DNA of 64,000 bases from Aestuariirhabdus litorea (GTDB lineage: Bacteria > Pseudomonadota > Gammaproteobacteria > Pseudomonadales > Aestuariirhabdaceae), in assembly GCF_003864255.1 (NCBI RefSeq), contig NZ_QWEZ01000001.1:682001-746000 (forward strand), written 5' to 3'. Of the stretch, positions 19,009-28,298 are shown piece after piece. The translations under genes and the position numbers were made by a program. How positions within the stretch are numbered: the stretch's first letter is position 1; every line of letters begins with the position of its first letter. The notes under the pieces were generated by a model. It was not told the origin of the DNA. It searched no databases and was given only the letters and a program-made list of their open reading frames with translations.

Positions 19009-19755
19009 ATGGCGGGTCATAGTAAATGGGCCAATATCAAGCACCGCAAGGCCGCGCAAGATGCCAAGCGCGGCAAGATTTTTACCAAGGTCATTCGCGA
19101 GCTGACCGTGGCGGCCAAGCAGGGCGGCCCGCTGCCGGAGGATAACCCGCGCCTGCGTGCGGTGATCGATAAGGCGCTGGCGGCCAACATGACCCGCGAC
19201 ACCATCGACCGTGCCATTGCCCGTGGTGCCGGAGCCCAGGACGCCGACAACGTCGAGGAGCTGGTGTACGAGGGCTATGGTAGCGCCGGGGTGGCGGTGT
19301 TGGTGGAGGTGATGACCGACAACCGCAACCGCACCGTGGCTGAGGTTCGTCATGCCTTTTCGCGTCGGGGCGGCAATCTGGGTACCGATGGGTCCGTGGC
19401 CTACCTCTTTTCCCGTAAGGGACAGATCTTTTTTGAGCCGGGTGCTGACGAAGAGTCAGTGATGGAGGTTGCGCTTGAGGCCGGGGCCGAGGATGTGATC
19501 GCCCACGATGACGGCTCCCTTGAGGTGATTACCGAGTGGACCCAGTTTGGCCAGGTCAAGGATGCGCTGGACGCTGCCGGCCTTACGCCCGCCGGGGGTG
19601 AGGTGGCCATGGTCGCTTCAACCACCGTGCCCCTTGACGCTGACGGGGCGCAGAAGGTGATGGGGCTGGTTGAGGCCCTGGAAGACCTGGATGATGTGCA
19701 GAACGTCTACACCAATGCCGAGATTCCCGATGAGGTGATGGCAGAGCTGGAGTAA
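19009..19755 (+). CDS. yebC: YebC/PmpR family regulator
   Basis: Protein of 248 residues of the YebC/TACO1 family. It starts with the invariant [14 protein letters not shown] and keeps [14 protein letters not shown] and [11 protein letters not shown]. Members act as DNA-binding regulators (PmpR of Pseudomonas) or help ribosomes through difficult proline stretches; sequence alone does not decide which. GGAGGAGC precedes the ATG. It lies between aspS and ruvC, the conserved order, and ends at a strong terminator. Confidence 0.95.
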   Translation: MAGHSKWANIKHRKAAQDAKRGKIFTKVIRELTVAAKQGGPLPEDNPRLRAVIDKALAANMTRDTIDRAIARGAGAQDADNVEELVYEGYGSAGVAVLVEVMTDNRNRTVAEVRHAFSRRGGNLGTDGSVAYLFSRKGQIFFEPGADEESVMEVALEAGAEDVIAHDDGSLEVITEWTQFGQVKDALDAAGLTPAGGEVAMVASTTVPLDADGAQKVMGLVEALEDLDDVQNVYTNAEIPDEVMAELE

Positions 19756-19777
19756 AGGCTTCGGGTTGGAATAGTAA

Positions 19778-19801
19778 AGAGCGCTTCGGCGCTCTTTTTT
19801 T
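19778..19801 (+). terminator. Terminator after yebC
   Basis: Stem AGAGCGC / GCGCTCT with TTCG tetraloop and a T7 run, 22 bp after the stop. Confidence 0.95.
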
Positions 19802-19944
19802 ATGGTCAGGATGTACGGTATGGCGCGGGGCCATGGATGGCCAGGAGCGGCGCATGGTCGGGACGAACGTGCCTGTTGCCGGGCTCCTGCACGCTAGGCA
19901 TGACGTCCCTGTCAGTCGTGTGCCGCGGGATCGAGGAGGTCGCA

Positions 19945-19964
19945 GGTCGGGCTTTAGCCCGACC
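19945..19964. repeat. REP-like palindrome, copy 6
   Basis: GGTCGGGCTTTAGCCCGACC, a perfect palindrome apart from the central bases, in the yebC-ruvC gap. It is the clearest copy of the family. Confidence 0.8.
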
Positions 19965-19977
19965 CGGGTGTGCCGGT

Positions 19978-20067
19978 TTACAGGTAGAGATTTACACCCA
20001 GCACTAGCATAAAGAGTACTGATGTAATCAGCAGGATTTTGATCATGGTTGCCAGGCGTTCGCTCAT
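19978..20067 (-). CDS. Possible 29-residue single-span membrane protein
   Basis: Reading leftward from an ATG at 20067, a short frame gives MSERLATMIKILLITS and a hydrophobic run ending GVNLYL before a stop. One transmembrane helix with a positive N-terminal side is predicted. There is no good ribosome binding site, and the frame could be chance in an AT-richer gap; an internal ATG would give a 22-residue version. Kept only as a candidate. Confidence 0.3.
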   Translation of the reverse strand: MSERLATMIKILLITSVLFMLVLGVNLYL

Positions 20068-20204
20068 GGAGGGGCCATTGATGGGGACTCTGGGCAGGAT
20101 AGGGTCAAACAGGAGCCCATAACAGAGCTGTTTTGTAACGGCTGATAACGATCGGTTACCGGGTGGGTGAGAGGCTGGAGCGGGCAAGCGGCTTCCACAA
20201 TCTA

Positions 20205-20220
20205 GTGTATATGTGTACAG
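20205..20220. promoter_or_regulatory. LexA-like SOS box upstream of ruvCAB
   Basis: GTGTATATGTGTACAG differs from the CTGT-N8-ACAG core only at the first base. It lies 37 bp before the ruvC ATG, the right place to repress a promoter for ruvC-ruvA-ruvB. Confidence 0.7.
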
Positions 20221-20256
20221 TATGCGCTATCAATGGTGGGCGAGGTAAGGGAGCAA

Positions 20257-20775
20257 ATGGCGCTGATACTGGGGATTGATCCGGGTTCCCGCATCACCGG
20301 TTATGGGGTGATCAATCAGGTGGGGGCGGTCAGCGAGTACGTGGCCAGCGGCTGCATTCGCATCAGCGGCGATGACCTGCCGAGTCGTCTGCATCAGGTC
20401 TTTGTAGGGATCAACCAGGTGATCGAGCTCTACTGCCCCCAAAGCGTTGGCATTGAGCAGGTGTTTATGGCACGCAACGCGGACTCGGCGCTCAAACTCG
20501 GGCAGGCTCGTGGGGCCGCGATTGTGGCTGCCGTGAACCAGGGGCTCGAGGTGTCGGAGTACTCAGCGCGGCAGGTCAAGCAGTCGGTGGTGGGCAAGGG
20601 GAGCGCGGATAAAACCCAGGTGCAGCATATGGTGCAGTCGATTCTCCGGCTGGATGCGCGGCCCCAGGCCGATGCGGCTGATGCCCTGGCGGTTGCTTTG
20701 TGCCATGCCCATACCCGACAGAGCCTGGTGCGATTGGCGGGAACATCTCGGGTGCGCCGGGGGCGCATACGTTAG
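20257..20775 (+). CDS. ruvC: Holliday junction resolvase RuvC
   Basis: Endonuclease of 172 residues cutting Holliday junctions at symmetric sites. Asp8 in [10 protein letters not shown], Glu in VGIEQVFM and the two Asp of [16 protein letters not shown] form the metal-binding active site. The ATG at 20257 follows GGTAAGGGAG; upstream in-frame codons do not match the family. First of a ruvCAB cluster, with ruvA 53 bp downstream. Confidence 0.95.
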   Translation: MALILGIDPGSRITGYGVINQVGAVSEYVASGCIRISGDDLPSRLHQVFVGINQVIELYCPQSVGIEQVFMARNADSALKLGQARGAAIVAAVNQGLEVSEYSARQVKQSVVGKGSADKTQVQHMVQSILRLDARPQADAADALAVALCHAHTRQSLVRLAGTSRVRRGRIR

Positions 20776-20828
20776 GCGTTTAGTATGAAGCGGTGCGCAG
20801 TGCGCAGCGCCTTGAGGGGAGTGTTTGC

Positions 20829-21434
20829 ATGATAGGTCGATTACGCGGGATTTTGCTGGAGAAACAGCCTCCCGGCCTGCTGATTGAAATTGCGGGGGTT
20901 GGCTATGAGGTGGATGCGCCGATGAGCGTCTTCTACCGGCTGCCGGAGGTGGGGCAGGAGGTGACCCTCTATACCCACTTCGTGGTGCGCGAGGATGCAC
21001 AGTTGCTCTATGGCTTTGCCGACCGTAAGGAGCGTGAGTTGTTCCGCACCCTGATTCGGGTGAATGGGGTGGGGCCAAAGCTGGCGCTGACCATATTGTC
21101 GGGTATCGAGTCCTCAACCTTTATTCGCTGTGTACATAGTAATGACAGTGCTTCCTTGGTTAAATTGCCCGGTGTGGGAAAGAAGACCGCCGAGCGCCTG
21201 ATCGTCGAGATGCGCGACAAGCTCGATGGTCTCGGCGAGTCCTTTGCCGAGCTGCCGGGTATTGCGCCACTCCCTGGCCCCACCGCTGAAGCGGGTGGTG
21301 TTGCCGATGCCGTCAGCGCCCTGGTTTCACTGGGCTACAAGCCCGCAGAAGCGAGCCGCGCGGTTGCGCGGGTGGAGGAGGAGGGGCTCTCCAGTGAGGA
21401 GTTGATTCGCCGTGCCCTGAAAGGGATGCTGTAA
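20829..21434 (+). CDS. ruvA: Holliday junction branch migration protein RuvA
   Basis: Junction-binding tetramer subunit of 201 residues. MIGRLRG starts the OB-fold (1-62); two helix-hairpin-helix motifs follow ([13 protein letters not shown] and [13 protein letters not shown]); a C-terminal domain (about 150-201) contacts RuvB. The start MIGRLRG is universal, so upstream in-frame codons are excluded. Recruits RuvB, encoded 76 bp downstream. Confidence 0.96.
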   Translation: MIGRLRGILLEKQPPGLLIEIAGVGYEVDAPMSVFYRLPEVGQEVTLYTHFVVREDAQLLYGFADRKERELFRTLIRVNGVGPKLALTILSGIESSTFIRCVHSNDSASLVKLPGVGKKTAERLIVEMRDKLDGLGESFAELPGIAPLPGPTAEAGGVADAVSALVSLGYKPAEASRAVARVEEEGLSSEELIRRALKGML

Positions 21435-21510
21435 CCCCCGGCCTCGGTACATACACTGCCCCATCTCACTGCAGCCCCGAACGGGTGCTAACAACAGGTA
21501 AGTCTTACAA

Positions 21511-22524
21511 ATGATCGAATCGGATCGCATTGTGTCTACGGCGGGAGGGCCCTTCGAGGAGGTTCAGGATCGCGCCATTCGTCCCACCCGGTTAGCAGAT
21601 TACGTGGGCCAGCCGGCGGTGCGGACGCAGATGGAGATCTTTATCAGCGCCGCAAGAAACCGTGCCGAGGCGCTGGACCATACCCTCATCTTCGGCCCGC
21701 CGGGACTGGGTAAAACCACCCTTGCCAATATCCTGGCCGCTGAGATGGGGGGGCAGTTAAAAACCACCTCTGGGCCGGTACTGGAAAAAGCGGGTGACCT
21801 GGCTGCCATGCTGACCAACCTGGAGCCGGGTGACCTGCTGTTTGTGGATGAGATTCACCGCCTGAGCCCGGTGGTGGAAGAGATCCTCTATCCGGCGATG
21901 GAGGATTACCAGCTTGATATCATGATCGGAGAGGGGCCGGCGGCTCGCTCGATCAAACTGGACCTGCCCCCCTTTACCCTGGTGGGGGCCACCACGCGGG
22001 CGGGGCTGCTGACCTCTCCACTGCGGGACCGTTTTGGCATTGTGCAGAGATTGGAGTTTTACTCGGTCGCCGACCTGACGCATATAGTCGCCCGCTCGGC
22101 GGGTATTCTCGGGGTGGAGATAGACGCCGGCGGGGCGGCTGAGATTGCCCGCCGTTCGCGGGGAACGCCGCGTATTGCCAATCGCCTGCTGCGGCGGGTG
22201 CGGGACTTCGCCGAGGTCAAAGGTGAGGGGCGGGTATGCCAGCAGATCGCTGACCAGGCGCTGAATATGCTCGATGTGGATCACCAGGGCTTCGACCATA
22301 TGGACCGGCGCCTGCTGCTGGCCATGATCGACAAGTTCGACGGCGGTCCGGTGGGGATCGACAGCATCGCTGCCGCCATCAGTGAGGAGCGGGATACCAT
22401 CGAGGATGTGCTCGAGCCCTACCTGATTCAGCAGGGCTTTATCATGCGCACGCCCCGGGGACGGGTGGTTACGCGCCATGCCTACCAGCACTTTGGTCTG
22501 CCAACGCCTGAGAGGGGAGGTTGA
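21511..22524 (+). CDS. ruvB: Holliday junction branch migration helicase RuvB
   Basis: AAA+ motor of 337 residues that drives branch migration with Ruv[13 protein letters not shown] is the family start, Walker A is GPPGLGKTT, Walker B is [10 protein letters not shown], and sensor 1 is VGATTRAG. A winged-helix DNA-binding domain ends in the conserved [10 protein letters not shown]. ybgC follows directly with no gap. Confidence 0.97.
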   Translation: MIESDRIVSTAGGPFEEVQDRAIRPTRLADYVGQPAVRTQMEIFISAARNRAEALDHTLIFGPPGLGKTTLANILAAEMGGQLKTTSGPVLEKAGDLAAMLTNLEPGDLLFVDEIHRLSPVVEEILYPAMEDYQLDIMIGEGPAARSIKLDLPPFTLVGATTRAGLLTSPLRDRFGIVQRLEFYSVADLTHIVARSAGILGVEIDAGGAAEIARRSRGTPRIANRLLRRVRDFAEVKGEGRVCQQIADQALNMLDVDHQGFDHMDRRLLLAMIDKFDGGPVGIDSIAAAISEERDTIEDVLEPYLIQQGFIMRTPRGRVVTRHAYQHFGLPTPERGG

Positions 22525-22956
22525 ATGAGCGCCGGTTGTGAAAAGCCCTTTGTCACCCACTGTCGGGTCTATTTCGAGGACACCGATGCCGGCGGTATTG
22601 TCTATTACGTCAACTACCTCAAGTTTATGGAGCGGGCACGTACTGAATACCTGAGGTCACTGGGCTACGAGCAGCAGCGCCTGTTCGATGAGCAGCTGAT
22701 GTTTGTAGTGCACAGCCTCAATGCGGGCTACCGGCGCCCCGCGCGACTGGATGACCTGCTCCGCCTCGAACTGGTGGTCAGCCGGGCGGCCAAAAGCTAC
22801 CTGTTGTTCCAGCAGCGGGTGCTGAAGGATGAGAGCGGTGAGCTTCTGTGTGAAGCACAGGTCAAGGTCGCCTGTGTGCGCTGCGAGGATATGAAGCCCC
22901 GGGTGATTCCCGAACGGATGCGCGCCGCCATGGTAGCGGGTACAAGCGCGCCCTGA
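22525..22956 (+). CDS. ybgC: Tol-Pal system acyl-CoA thioesterase YbgC
   Basis: Hotdog-fold thioesterase of 143 residues. The active-site segment YFEDTDAGGIVYYVNYLKFMERARTE matches YbgC, with the catalytic Asp in DTD. The enzyme hydrolyses short or long acyl-CoA and is tied to phospholipid metabolism at the cell envelope. It starts immediately after the ruvB stop and precedes tolQ by 118 bp, the conserved first position of the tol-pal cluster. Confidence 0.93.
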   Translation: MSAGCEKPFVTHCRVYFEDTDAGGIVYYVNYLKFMERARTEYLRSLGYEQQRLFDEQLMFVVHSLNAGYRRPARLDDLLRLELVVSRAAKSYLLFQQRVLKDESGELLCEAQVKVACVRCEDMKPRVIPERMRAAMVAGTSAP

Positions 22957-23074
22957 GTCACAGAATCGACCGCCTTGATCATCCCGCTCTCATTGCGAGG
23001 TGGTATGATCGGGCAGGGTATTTTTGAATTGCGGCCGGCAAGTGGCCGTCGACACAACCATATGGGGGTCTGTA

Positions 23075-23764
23075 GTGAACGAAACCATGCCAATGTGGAG
23101 TCTGGTGCTCGAAGCCAGCTGGGTGGTGCAGCTGGTGATGCTGATATTGGTGGTGGCATCGATCGTCTCCTGGGTGATGATCATCCAGCGTGCTATTTTG
23201 CTGCGCAATACGCAGCGAACTTTGCGGGCGTTCGAAGATCGTTTCTGGTCGGGGATCGACCTCGGTAAGCTGTATCGCGAGGTCTCTACCGAGCCCGACC
23301 CCGACAGCGGGGTGGAACATATCTTTCGCGCCGGCTTCAAGGAGTTTTCCCGCCTGCGCCAACAGACCGGTGCCGATCCCGATGCGGTGATGGAGGGGGC
23401 GCAACGTGCGATGAGGGTGGCCCTCTCCCGTGAGGAGGAGAAGCTGGAAACCAACCTCCCTTTCCTGGCTACTGTGGGATCCACCAGTCCCTATGTGGGA
23501 CTCTTTGGTACCGTCATCGGTATCATGAACTCGTTCCGTGGCCTGGCCAATGTCCACCAGGCCACCCTGGCATCGGTGGCACCGGGTATTGCTGAAGCCC
23601 TGGTGGCCACGGCGATGGGGCTGCTGGCTGCGATACCGGCGGTAGTGGCCTACAACCGCTTCTCTGCCCGGGTTGAGAGCACCATTAACAGATACGACAC
23701 CTTCTCGGACGAGTTCTCCAGTATTTTGCACCGTAAGGCCCACACCCGAGTCACTCAGGAATAG
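23075..23764 (+). CDS. tolQ: Tol-Pal proton channel subunit TolQ
   Basis: Inner-membrane protein of 229 residues from the GTG at 23075. Three membrane segments are seen: near the N-terminus (WVVQLVMLILVVASIVSW), and two in the C-terminal half (VGLFGTVIGIMNSF and AMGLLAAIPAVVAYN). With TolR it forms the proton channel that energises TolA. The start giving VNETMPMWSLV was chosen because TolQ proteins begin a few residues before MWSL; a longer in-frame start at 23024 is less likely. Confidence 0.93.
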   Translation: MNETMPMWSLVLEASWVVQLVMLILVVASIVSWVMIIQRAILLRNTQRTLRAFEDRFWSGIDLGKLYREVSTEPDPDSGVEHIFRAGFKEFSRLRQQTGADPDAVMEGAQRAMRVALSREEEKLETNLPFLATVGSTSPYVGLFGTVIGIMNSFRGLANVHQATLASVAPGIAEALVATAMGLLAAIPAVVAYNRFSARVESTINRYDTFSDEFSSILHRKAHTRVTQE

Positions 23765-23768
23765 ATCT

Positions 23769-24197
23769 ATGGCCAAGCAGAGACAGCGCCGCAGGCCGAT
23801 CTCCGAGATCAACGTGGTGCCCTACATTGACGTCATGATGGTGCTGCTGATCGTCTTTATGGTAGCGGCGCCCCTGTTGACCCAGGGGGTCAATGTGGAG
23901 TTGCCCAAGACCAATGCCAAACCGATGCAGATGGCGGAGGATGAGGAGGTGCTGATCCTGTCGGTGAAAGCCGATGGCAGCTACTACCTCAATATCGGTG
24001 ACCAGCAGGAGCAACCGATCACGCTGGCACTGTTGGGGGAGCAGGTGAGCAAGATTGTACGCGCCCAGCCGCAGCGACCGGTTATGATCAAGGGTGACCA
24101 GAAGGTACCCTATGGAGCGGTGGTGACGGCGATGGCCACTTTGCAGGAGTCGGGCGTCGATAACGTTGGTCTGATCACCGATCCCAAGGAGCTCTGA
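23769..24197 (+). CDS. tolR: Tol-Pal proton channel subunit TolR
   Basis: ExbD/TolR protein of 142 residues: a short cytoplasmic tail (KQRQRRRPISEINVVPYID), one membrane helix containing the proton-carrying Asp (PYIDVMMVLLIVFMV), and a periplasmic domain. It starts 4 bp after tolQ, so the two are co-translated. The tail and helix match TolR of Pseudomonas closely. Confidence 0.95.
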   Translation: MAKQRQRRRPISEINVVPYIDVMMVLLIVFMVAAPLLTQGVNVELPKTNAKPMQMAEDEEVLILSVKADGSYYLNIGDQQEQPITLALLGEQVSKIVRAQPQRPVMIKGDQKVPYGAVVTAMATLQESGVDNVGLITDPKEL

Positions 24198-24234
24198 TGG
24201 GGCGGTTGTCGAACTCAGTAGCCGGAGGCTTGCG

Positions 24235-25044
24235 GTGATCAGGCTCCCCAACGGTTACGCTCTGCCGATCGTACTGGCCTTGCTGTTGCACCTGCTGGCA
24301 GGATCGGCGTTGCTGGTGGCCTGGCCGGCCAGTGAGACAGCCAGGCTTAAGCCGGTGCCGACCCATGTAAAAGCCACCCTGGTGGAGCTCAAGCCCAAGG
24401 CTAAGCCTGCGCCCCAGAAGAAAGCCGCACCGCCTCCGCCCAGGAAAACGCCTGCACCGTCCAAGCCCAAGGTCGACAAAGCGGCGGAACAGAAGAAAAA
24501 GGAGGTTGCGCTCAAGAAAAAGCGTGAGGCTGATGCCCGCAAGAAGGCGGAGGCGGAGCGCAAGGCGAAGCAGAAGCGGGAAGCCGAGCGTCTGGCTCGC
24601 GAAAAGCGCGAGGCGGAACTCCTGAAACAGCAGCAACTCCAACAGCAGGAACAGGAGCGCCAGCAACGTGAGCAGGAGCTGGCGGCACTGCTGGAAAGCG
24701 AAAAAGCCTTTGAGCAGGCGCAACAACAGGCGGCGACGGACCTGGAGCTGGCGATGGGCTACGCTGACCTGATTCGCCAGCAGGTGATTCCCCATTGGTC
24801 GCGCCCCCCCAGCGCCCGTAATGGTATGGTAGCGGTGTTGCAGATCAGTCTGGTACCGACCGGCGAGGTGGTGGATGTTAATGTGGTTAAGGGGAGCGGG
24901 GATAAGGCGTTCGATGAGTCCACCCTGAGGGCGGTTCGACGAGCTGGCCGTTTTCCCGAACTGCAGCAGCTTGAGCCGAGGGTGTTTGAAAAGTACTTCC
25001 GCAAGCTGCGGATCGAATTTAAACCGGAGGACCTGATCAGGTGA
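24235..25044 (+). CDS. tolA: TolA, envelope-spanning Tol-Pal protein
   Basis: Protein of 269 residues linking TolQR to Pal and TolB. One N-terminal membrane helix (about 10-30), a long Lys/Ala/Glu-rich helical domain (about 55-165), and a globular C-terminal domain (about 175-269; GYADLIRQQVIPHWSRPP to EFKPEDLIR). The GTG start at 24235 is preceded by GGAGG; an upstream ATG overlapping tolR quickly meets a stop. Shorter helical domain than E. coli TolA (421 residues), in the range of other non-enteric proteins. Confidence 0.93.
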   Translation: MIRLPNGYALPIVLALLLHLLAGSALLVAWPASETARLKPVPTHVKATLVELKPKAKPAPQKKAAPPPPRKTPAPSKPKVDKAAEQKKKEVALKKKREADARKKAEAERKAKQKREAERLAREKREAELLKQQQLQQQEQERQQREQELAALLESEKAFEQAQQQAATDLELAMGYADLIRQQVIPHWSRPPSARNGMVAVLQISLVPTGEVVDVNVVKGSGDKAFDESTLRAVRRAGRFPELQQLEPRVFEKYFRKLRIEFKPEDLIR

Positions 25045-26345
25045 TGACACGTGTAGCAGGATGGATGCTGGTACTTTGGATGCTGGCCGCAGTGCCCGCC
25101 CGAGCCGATCTGACGATCGAAATTACCCAGGGGGCCGATAATCCGGTTCCCATCGCCGTGGTGCCCTTTGGGTGGAGCGGAGCGGCGGCCCTGCCGGAGG
25201 ATATGGCACAGATCGTTGCCGATGATCTCCAGCGCAGTGGCCTGTTTGCGCCGCTGGCGCGGAGAAATATGCTGAGCCTACCCACCCGCGAGGCGGAGGT
25301 AGTGTTCCGCGACTGGCGGGTGCTGGGCAGTGATTACCTGCTGGTTGGACAGGTGGAACAGGGGGCAGACCAGCGCTTTCAGTTAAAGTATGCACTGTTT
25401 AATGTGCTCAACCAGCGCATCCTGGCCCAGGGGACCGTTTCCGGCACCAGTGACTTACTGCGGGATATGGCTCACCGGGTGAGTGATCTGGTGTATGAGA
25501 AGGTCACGGGCCGCCGGGGGGCGTTTTCAACCCGCATTCTGTATGTTACGGCCGATCGCCATTCCACCTACAACACCGATTACCGGCTTAATTACGCCGA
25601 TGCCGACGGGCACCGTGCGCGGGTGATTTACAGCTCCAAGGAGCCGATTCTCTCCCCCTCCTGGTCGCCGGATGCCAAGCGGGTTAGCTATGTCTCCTTT
25701 GAAGGGGGCCGCCCTGGCATCTATGTACAGGAGATTGCTACCGGGGCCCGTACCCAGGTAACCCGGTTTCCGGGCCTCAACAGCGCGCCGGCCTGGTCAC
25801 CCGACGGGAAAAAGCTGGCGTTGGTGTTGTCGAAAAGCGGCAATGCGGACATCTATATCAAGGATCTGGCCAGTGGACAGCTGACCCAGGTGACCCGTCA
25901 TTACGGGATCGATACCGAGCCCTCCTGGATGCCCGATGGCCGGTCACTGGTCTTTACCTCCAATCGCGGAGGGTCGCCCCAAATCTATCGTCTCGAGCTG
26001 GATACAGGCTGGGTCGAGCGGCTTACCTTTGAGGGTAAATACAATGCCCGGGCCCGCGTGTTCGATGGGGGCGGGTCGCTGGTGCTGGTGCATAAAGGTG
26101 AGGGTGCCGCAGAATTCAATATAGCCGTGCTGCATCTTGAAAGTGGACGGATACGAACCCTAACCTCGACCCTGCTCGACGATTCACCCAGTGTCGCCCC
26201 CAATGGCGATATGCTGATTTACGCCACTCACAAAGGAAACCGGGGCATACTGGCGGCGGTTTCGGCCGATGGGCGAGTAAAATTTGAGCTGCCCTCGACT
26301 AAAGGTGATGTCAGGGAGCCTGCATGGTCTCCTTTTTTGAACTAG
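25044..26345 (+). CDS. tolB: TolB periplasmic beta-propeller
   Basis: Periplasmic protein of 433 residues. Signal peptide cleaved after PARA (about 22); an N-terminal alpha/beta domain follows; then a six-bladed propeller of PD40/WD40-like repeats (SPSWSPDAKRVSYVSFE, APAWSPDGKKLALVLS, EPSWMPDGRSLVFTSN). TolB binds Pal and assists outer-membrane constriction. The ATG overlaps the tolA stop (TGATG); a GTG one codon earlier is an alternative. Confidence 0.95.
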   Translation: MTRVAGWMLVLWMLAAVPARADLTIEITQGADNPVPIAVVPFGWSGAAALPEDMAQIVADDLQRSGLFAPLARRNMLSLPTREAEVVFRDWRVLGSDYLLVGQVEQGADQRFQLKYALFNVLNQRILAQGTVSGTSDLLRDMAHRVSDLVYEKVTGRRGAFSTRILYVTADRHSTYNTDYRLNYADADGHRARVIYSSKEPILSPSWSPDAKRVSYVSFEGGRPGIYVQEIATGARTQVTRFPGLNSAPAWSPDGKKLALVLSKSGNADIYIKDLASGQLTQVTRHYGIDTEPSWMPDGRSLVFTSNRGGSPQIYRLELDTGWVERLTFEGKYNARARVFDGGGSLVLVHKGEGAAEFNIAVLHLESGRIRTLTSTLLDDSPSVAPNGDMLIYATHKGNRGILAAVSADGRVKFELPSTKGDVREPAWSPFLN

Positions 26346-26411
26346 GTTGTGGTATTTTCAGGTAGTTTTGTTAGTTTAAATGCCCAGATCAAACCAATTT
26401 CGGAGTGAAGA

Positions 26412-26975
26412 ATGGAAATAATTAAAATCGGTAAACTCTTTATGCTGGCAGCCTCGCTGGCGGTGGTTGCGGGTTGTAGTTCTACCGGTGGCAGCAGTAC
26501 CGGTGGTACTGACAGCGGTACGATGACAGGTGGGTCCGGCGTCGACTCCGGTACCGTCTCCTCTACTACCGATGGTGGGACCGGCATGGGCGGAGATGGC
26601 TCATTGAGCATGGATGAAAAGGCGATGGTCGATCAGAAAGTATTCCTGTTCCCCTTCGACAGCTCCACCATCTCGACAGAGGATTACGCCTCACTGGACG
26701 TTCATGCCAAGGTACTGACCGGCAACAGCAGCCAGCGCATCACCATCGAGGGGCATACCGATGAGCGTGGTACTCGCGAGTACAACCTGGCTCTTGGTGA
26801 GCGTCGTGCCAAAGCGGTCAAGCGCTATCTGGTGATGAAGGGCGTTGCTCCCGAGCAGATCGAAACCGTCAGCTACGGTAAAGAGCGCCCTGTGGTTGAG
26901 GGTCACGCCGAAACCTTCTGGAAGCAAAACCGCCGTGCGGTAATTGTTCCTGCGTCTGCCGGCTACGGCAGTTAA
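26412..26975 (+). CDS. pal: Peptidoglycan-associated lipoprotein Pal
   Basis: Outer-membrane lipoprotein of 187 residues. The lipobox VVAGC places the lipidated Cys at 22. A linker of about 40 residues (24-64), almost all Gly, Ser, Thr and Asp, precedes the OmpA-like domain (about 75-180) with IEGHTDERGTREYNLALGERRA binding peptidoglycan diaminopimelate. The linker is unusually long and low in complexity. The stop overlaps the cpoB ATG (TAATG). Confidence 0.95.
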   Translation: MEIIKIGKLFMLAASLAVVAGCSSTGGSSTGGTDSGTMTGGSGVDSGTVSSTTDGGTGMGGDGSLSMDEKAMVDQKVFLFPFDSSTISTEDYASLDVHAKVLTGNSSQRITIEGHTDERGTREYNLALGERRAKAVKRYLVMKGVAPEQIETVSYGKERPVVEGHAETFWKQNRRAVIVPASAGYGS

Positions 26976-27808
26976 TGACCAGCGCTGCCGTTATGAAGAT
27001 GCAACGACAGCGGTGGATAGCGATCAGCCCGGCTATTGCCGGGCTGTTTGTTGTGGGGCTGAGCTGGGCGGAAGTGCCGGTAGTGGAGTCCTCTCCGGTT
27101 GTTGGAGCGGCGGTTCCGTCGGCGAGCCCCGCTGCCAGTGCGCCGGCTCAAGCCCGTATACAAGCGGAAAACACCCTCTACTACCAGCTGGAACTGTTGC
27201 AGCAGGAAGTGCAAACCTTGCGGGGAATGCTGGAAGAGCAGTCCCACGCCCTGCGCCTGATGAAGCAGGAACAGCGTGACCGTTACATCGACCTGGATCG
27301 GCGAATCAGCCAGTTGAGTTCGGCGGAGCCAACGATCAGTCTGCCAGCCAAGTCACCCACCACAGTAGTGCCACCCGTGATCCCCTCGAACGGAGGCGCT
27401 GCCAGCCCGGCTGCGACGACAACGACCGCTGATCCGGCGGTAGAAAAGCAGGCCTATGACGATGCCTTCGCTTTGATCAAGGAGCGTAAGTTCGATCAGG
27501 CGATCATTGCCCTGAATGCCTTTGTCGATTCCTATCCGCAGGGTGACTACGCAGCCAACGCGCAGTACTGGCTGGGAGAGGTCTACCTGGCCACCAATCA
27601 GGCGGGGCCAGCCCGTACCGCCTTCGAGAAGGTATTAAGCGACTTTCCCAATCACCGCAAGGCGCCGGATGCGAGCTACAAGCTCGGTCGTATGTACCAT
27701 AGTCTGGGGGATGTAGAGGCAGCGCGGCGATATTTTCAGCAAACAGTGGAAAGATTCCCCGGCTCCTCCTCGGCTAAACTCTCCCGGGAGTACCTGCAGA
27801 AGTTATAA
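26975..27808 (+). CDS. cpoB: Cell division coordinator CpoB (YbgF)
   Basis: Periplasmic protein of 277 residues. Signal peptide (about 1-33), coiled-coil trimerisation region (about 65-112), Pro/Ala/Thr-rich linker, then three TPR-like repeats (AFALIKERKFDQAIIALNAF, YWLGEVYLATNQAGPARTAF, YKLGRMYHSLGDVEAARRYF). It links Tol-Pal constriction to septal peptidoglycan synthesis. It overlaps pal by one base. In Pseudomonas queE and queC follow; here only the tRNA-Lys gene does. Confidence 0.93.
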   Translation: MTSAAVMKMQRQRWIAISPAIAGLFVVGLSWAEVPVVESSPVVGAAVPSASPAASAPAQARIQAENTLYYQLELLQQEVQTLRGMLEEQSHALRLMKQEQRDRYIDLDRRISQLSSAEPTISLPAKSPTTVVPPVIPSNGGAASPAATTTTADPAVEKQAYDDAFALIKERKFDQAIIALNAFVDSYPQGDYAANAQYWLGEVYLATNQAGPARTAFEKVLSDFPNHRKAPDASYKLGRMYHSLGDVEAARRYFQQTVERFPGSSSAKLSREYLQKL

Positions 27809-27938
27809 GGCTCGGCGGTGGTGTGCTCGTGGTGTGTTGGATTGCGCCCGGGTTGAACCTGCGGTTAACTTAACGAGGCAAAAAAACTGGATTTGGGGTT
27901 GTTATCCGCTCCTAAATCAGTACCATATGCATCGCTTT

Positions 27939-28014
27939 GGGTCGTTAGCTCAGTCGGTAGAGCAGTTGGCTTTTAACCAATTGGTCGGGCGTTCGAGCCG
28001 CCCACGACCCACCA
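27939..28014 (+). tRNA. tRNA-Lys (anticodon TTT)
   Basis: 76 nt with encoded CCA. Acceptor stem GGGTCGT / ACGACCC, D-loop AGCTCAGTCGGTAGAGC, anticodon loop CTTTTAA with TTT at 27972-27974, and T-loop GTTCGAGC. Nearly identical to the E. coli gene apart from T-stem changes. It lies 130 bp after cpoB. Confidence 0.98.
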
Positions 28015-28019
28015 TCTTC

Positions 28020-28049
28020 AAATGCCACTCACTGAGTGGCATTTTTTTT
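28020..28049 (+). terminator. Terminator after tRNA-Lys
   Basis: Stem AATGCCACTCA / TGAGTGGCATT followed by eight T, starting 6 bp past the tRNA. The next 250 bp before nadA show no gene. Confidence 0.93.
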
Positions 28050-28298
28050 GTTTTTTATCCGCTGGCTCTGTCCCTTTCTTCACCTGGCGCGTCAGTGGCC
28101 TTATCGGCTGGGGTGGTGACCATCAAGAGGGGTAAGGGTTATAAGTGGCGGTCAAACGAGCAGCGCTATTGGCCGACTGGGCGCTGTTACAGAATGGCAT
28201 TTGTTGTGCGTCCGAACCTGCTGTATCCCCCGGCCTCTGTGGTAAACTAGCCGCCTGGAGTGTGTCCCGGCTAGGGTGTTAAGGGTTAAATTCAAACT

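Noticed and set aside
27834-28250. 138-residue open frame crossing tRNA-Lys
   Set aside because: It runs through the tRNA and its terminator and has no ribosome binding site.
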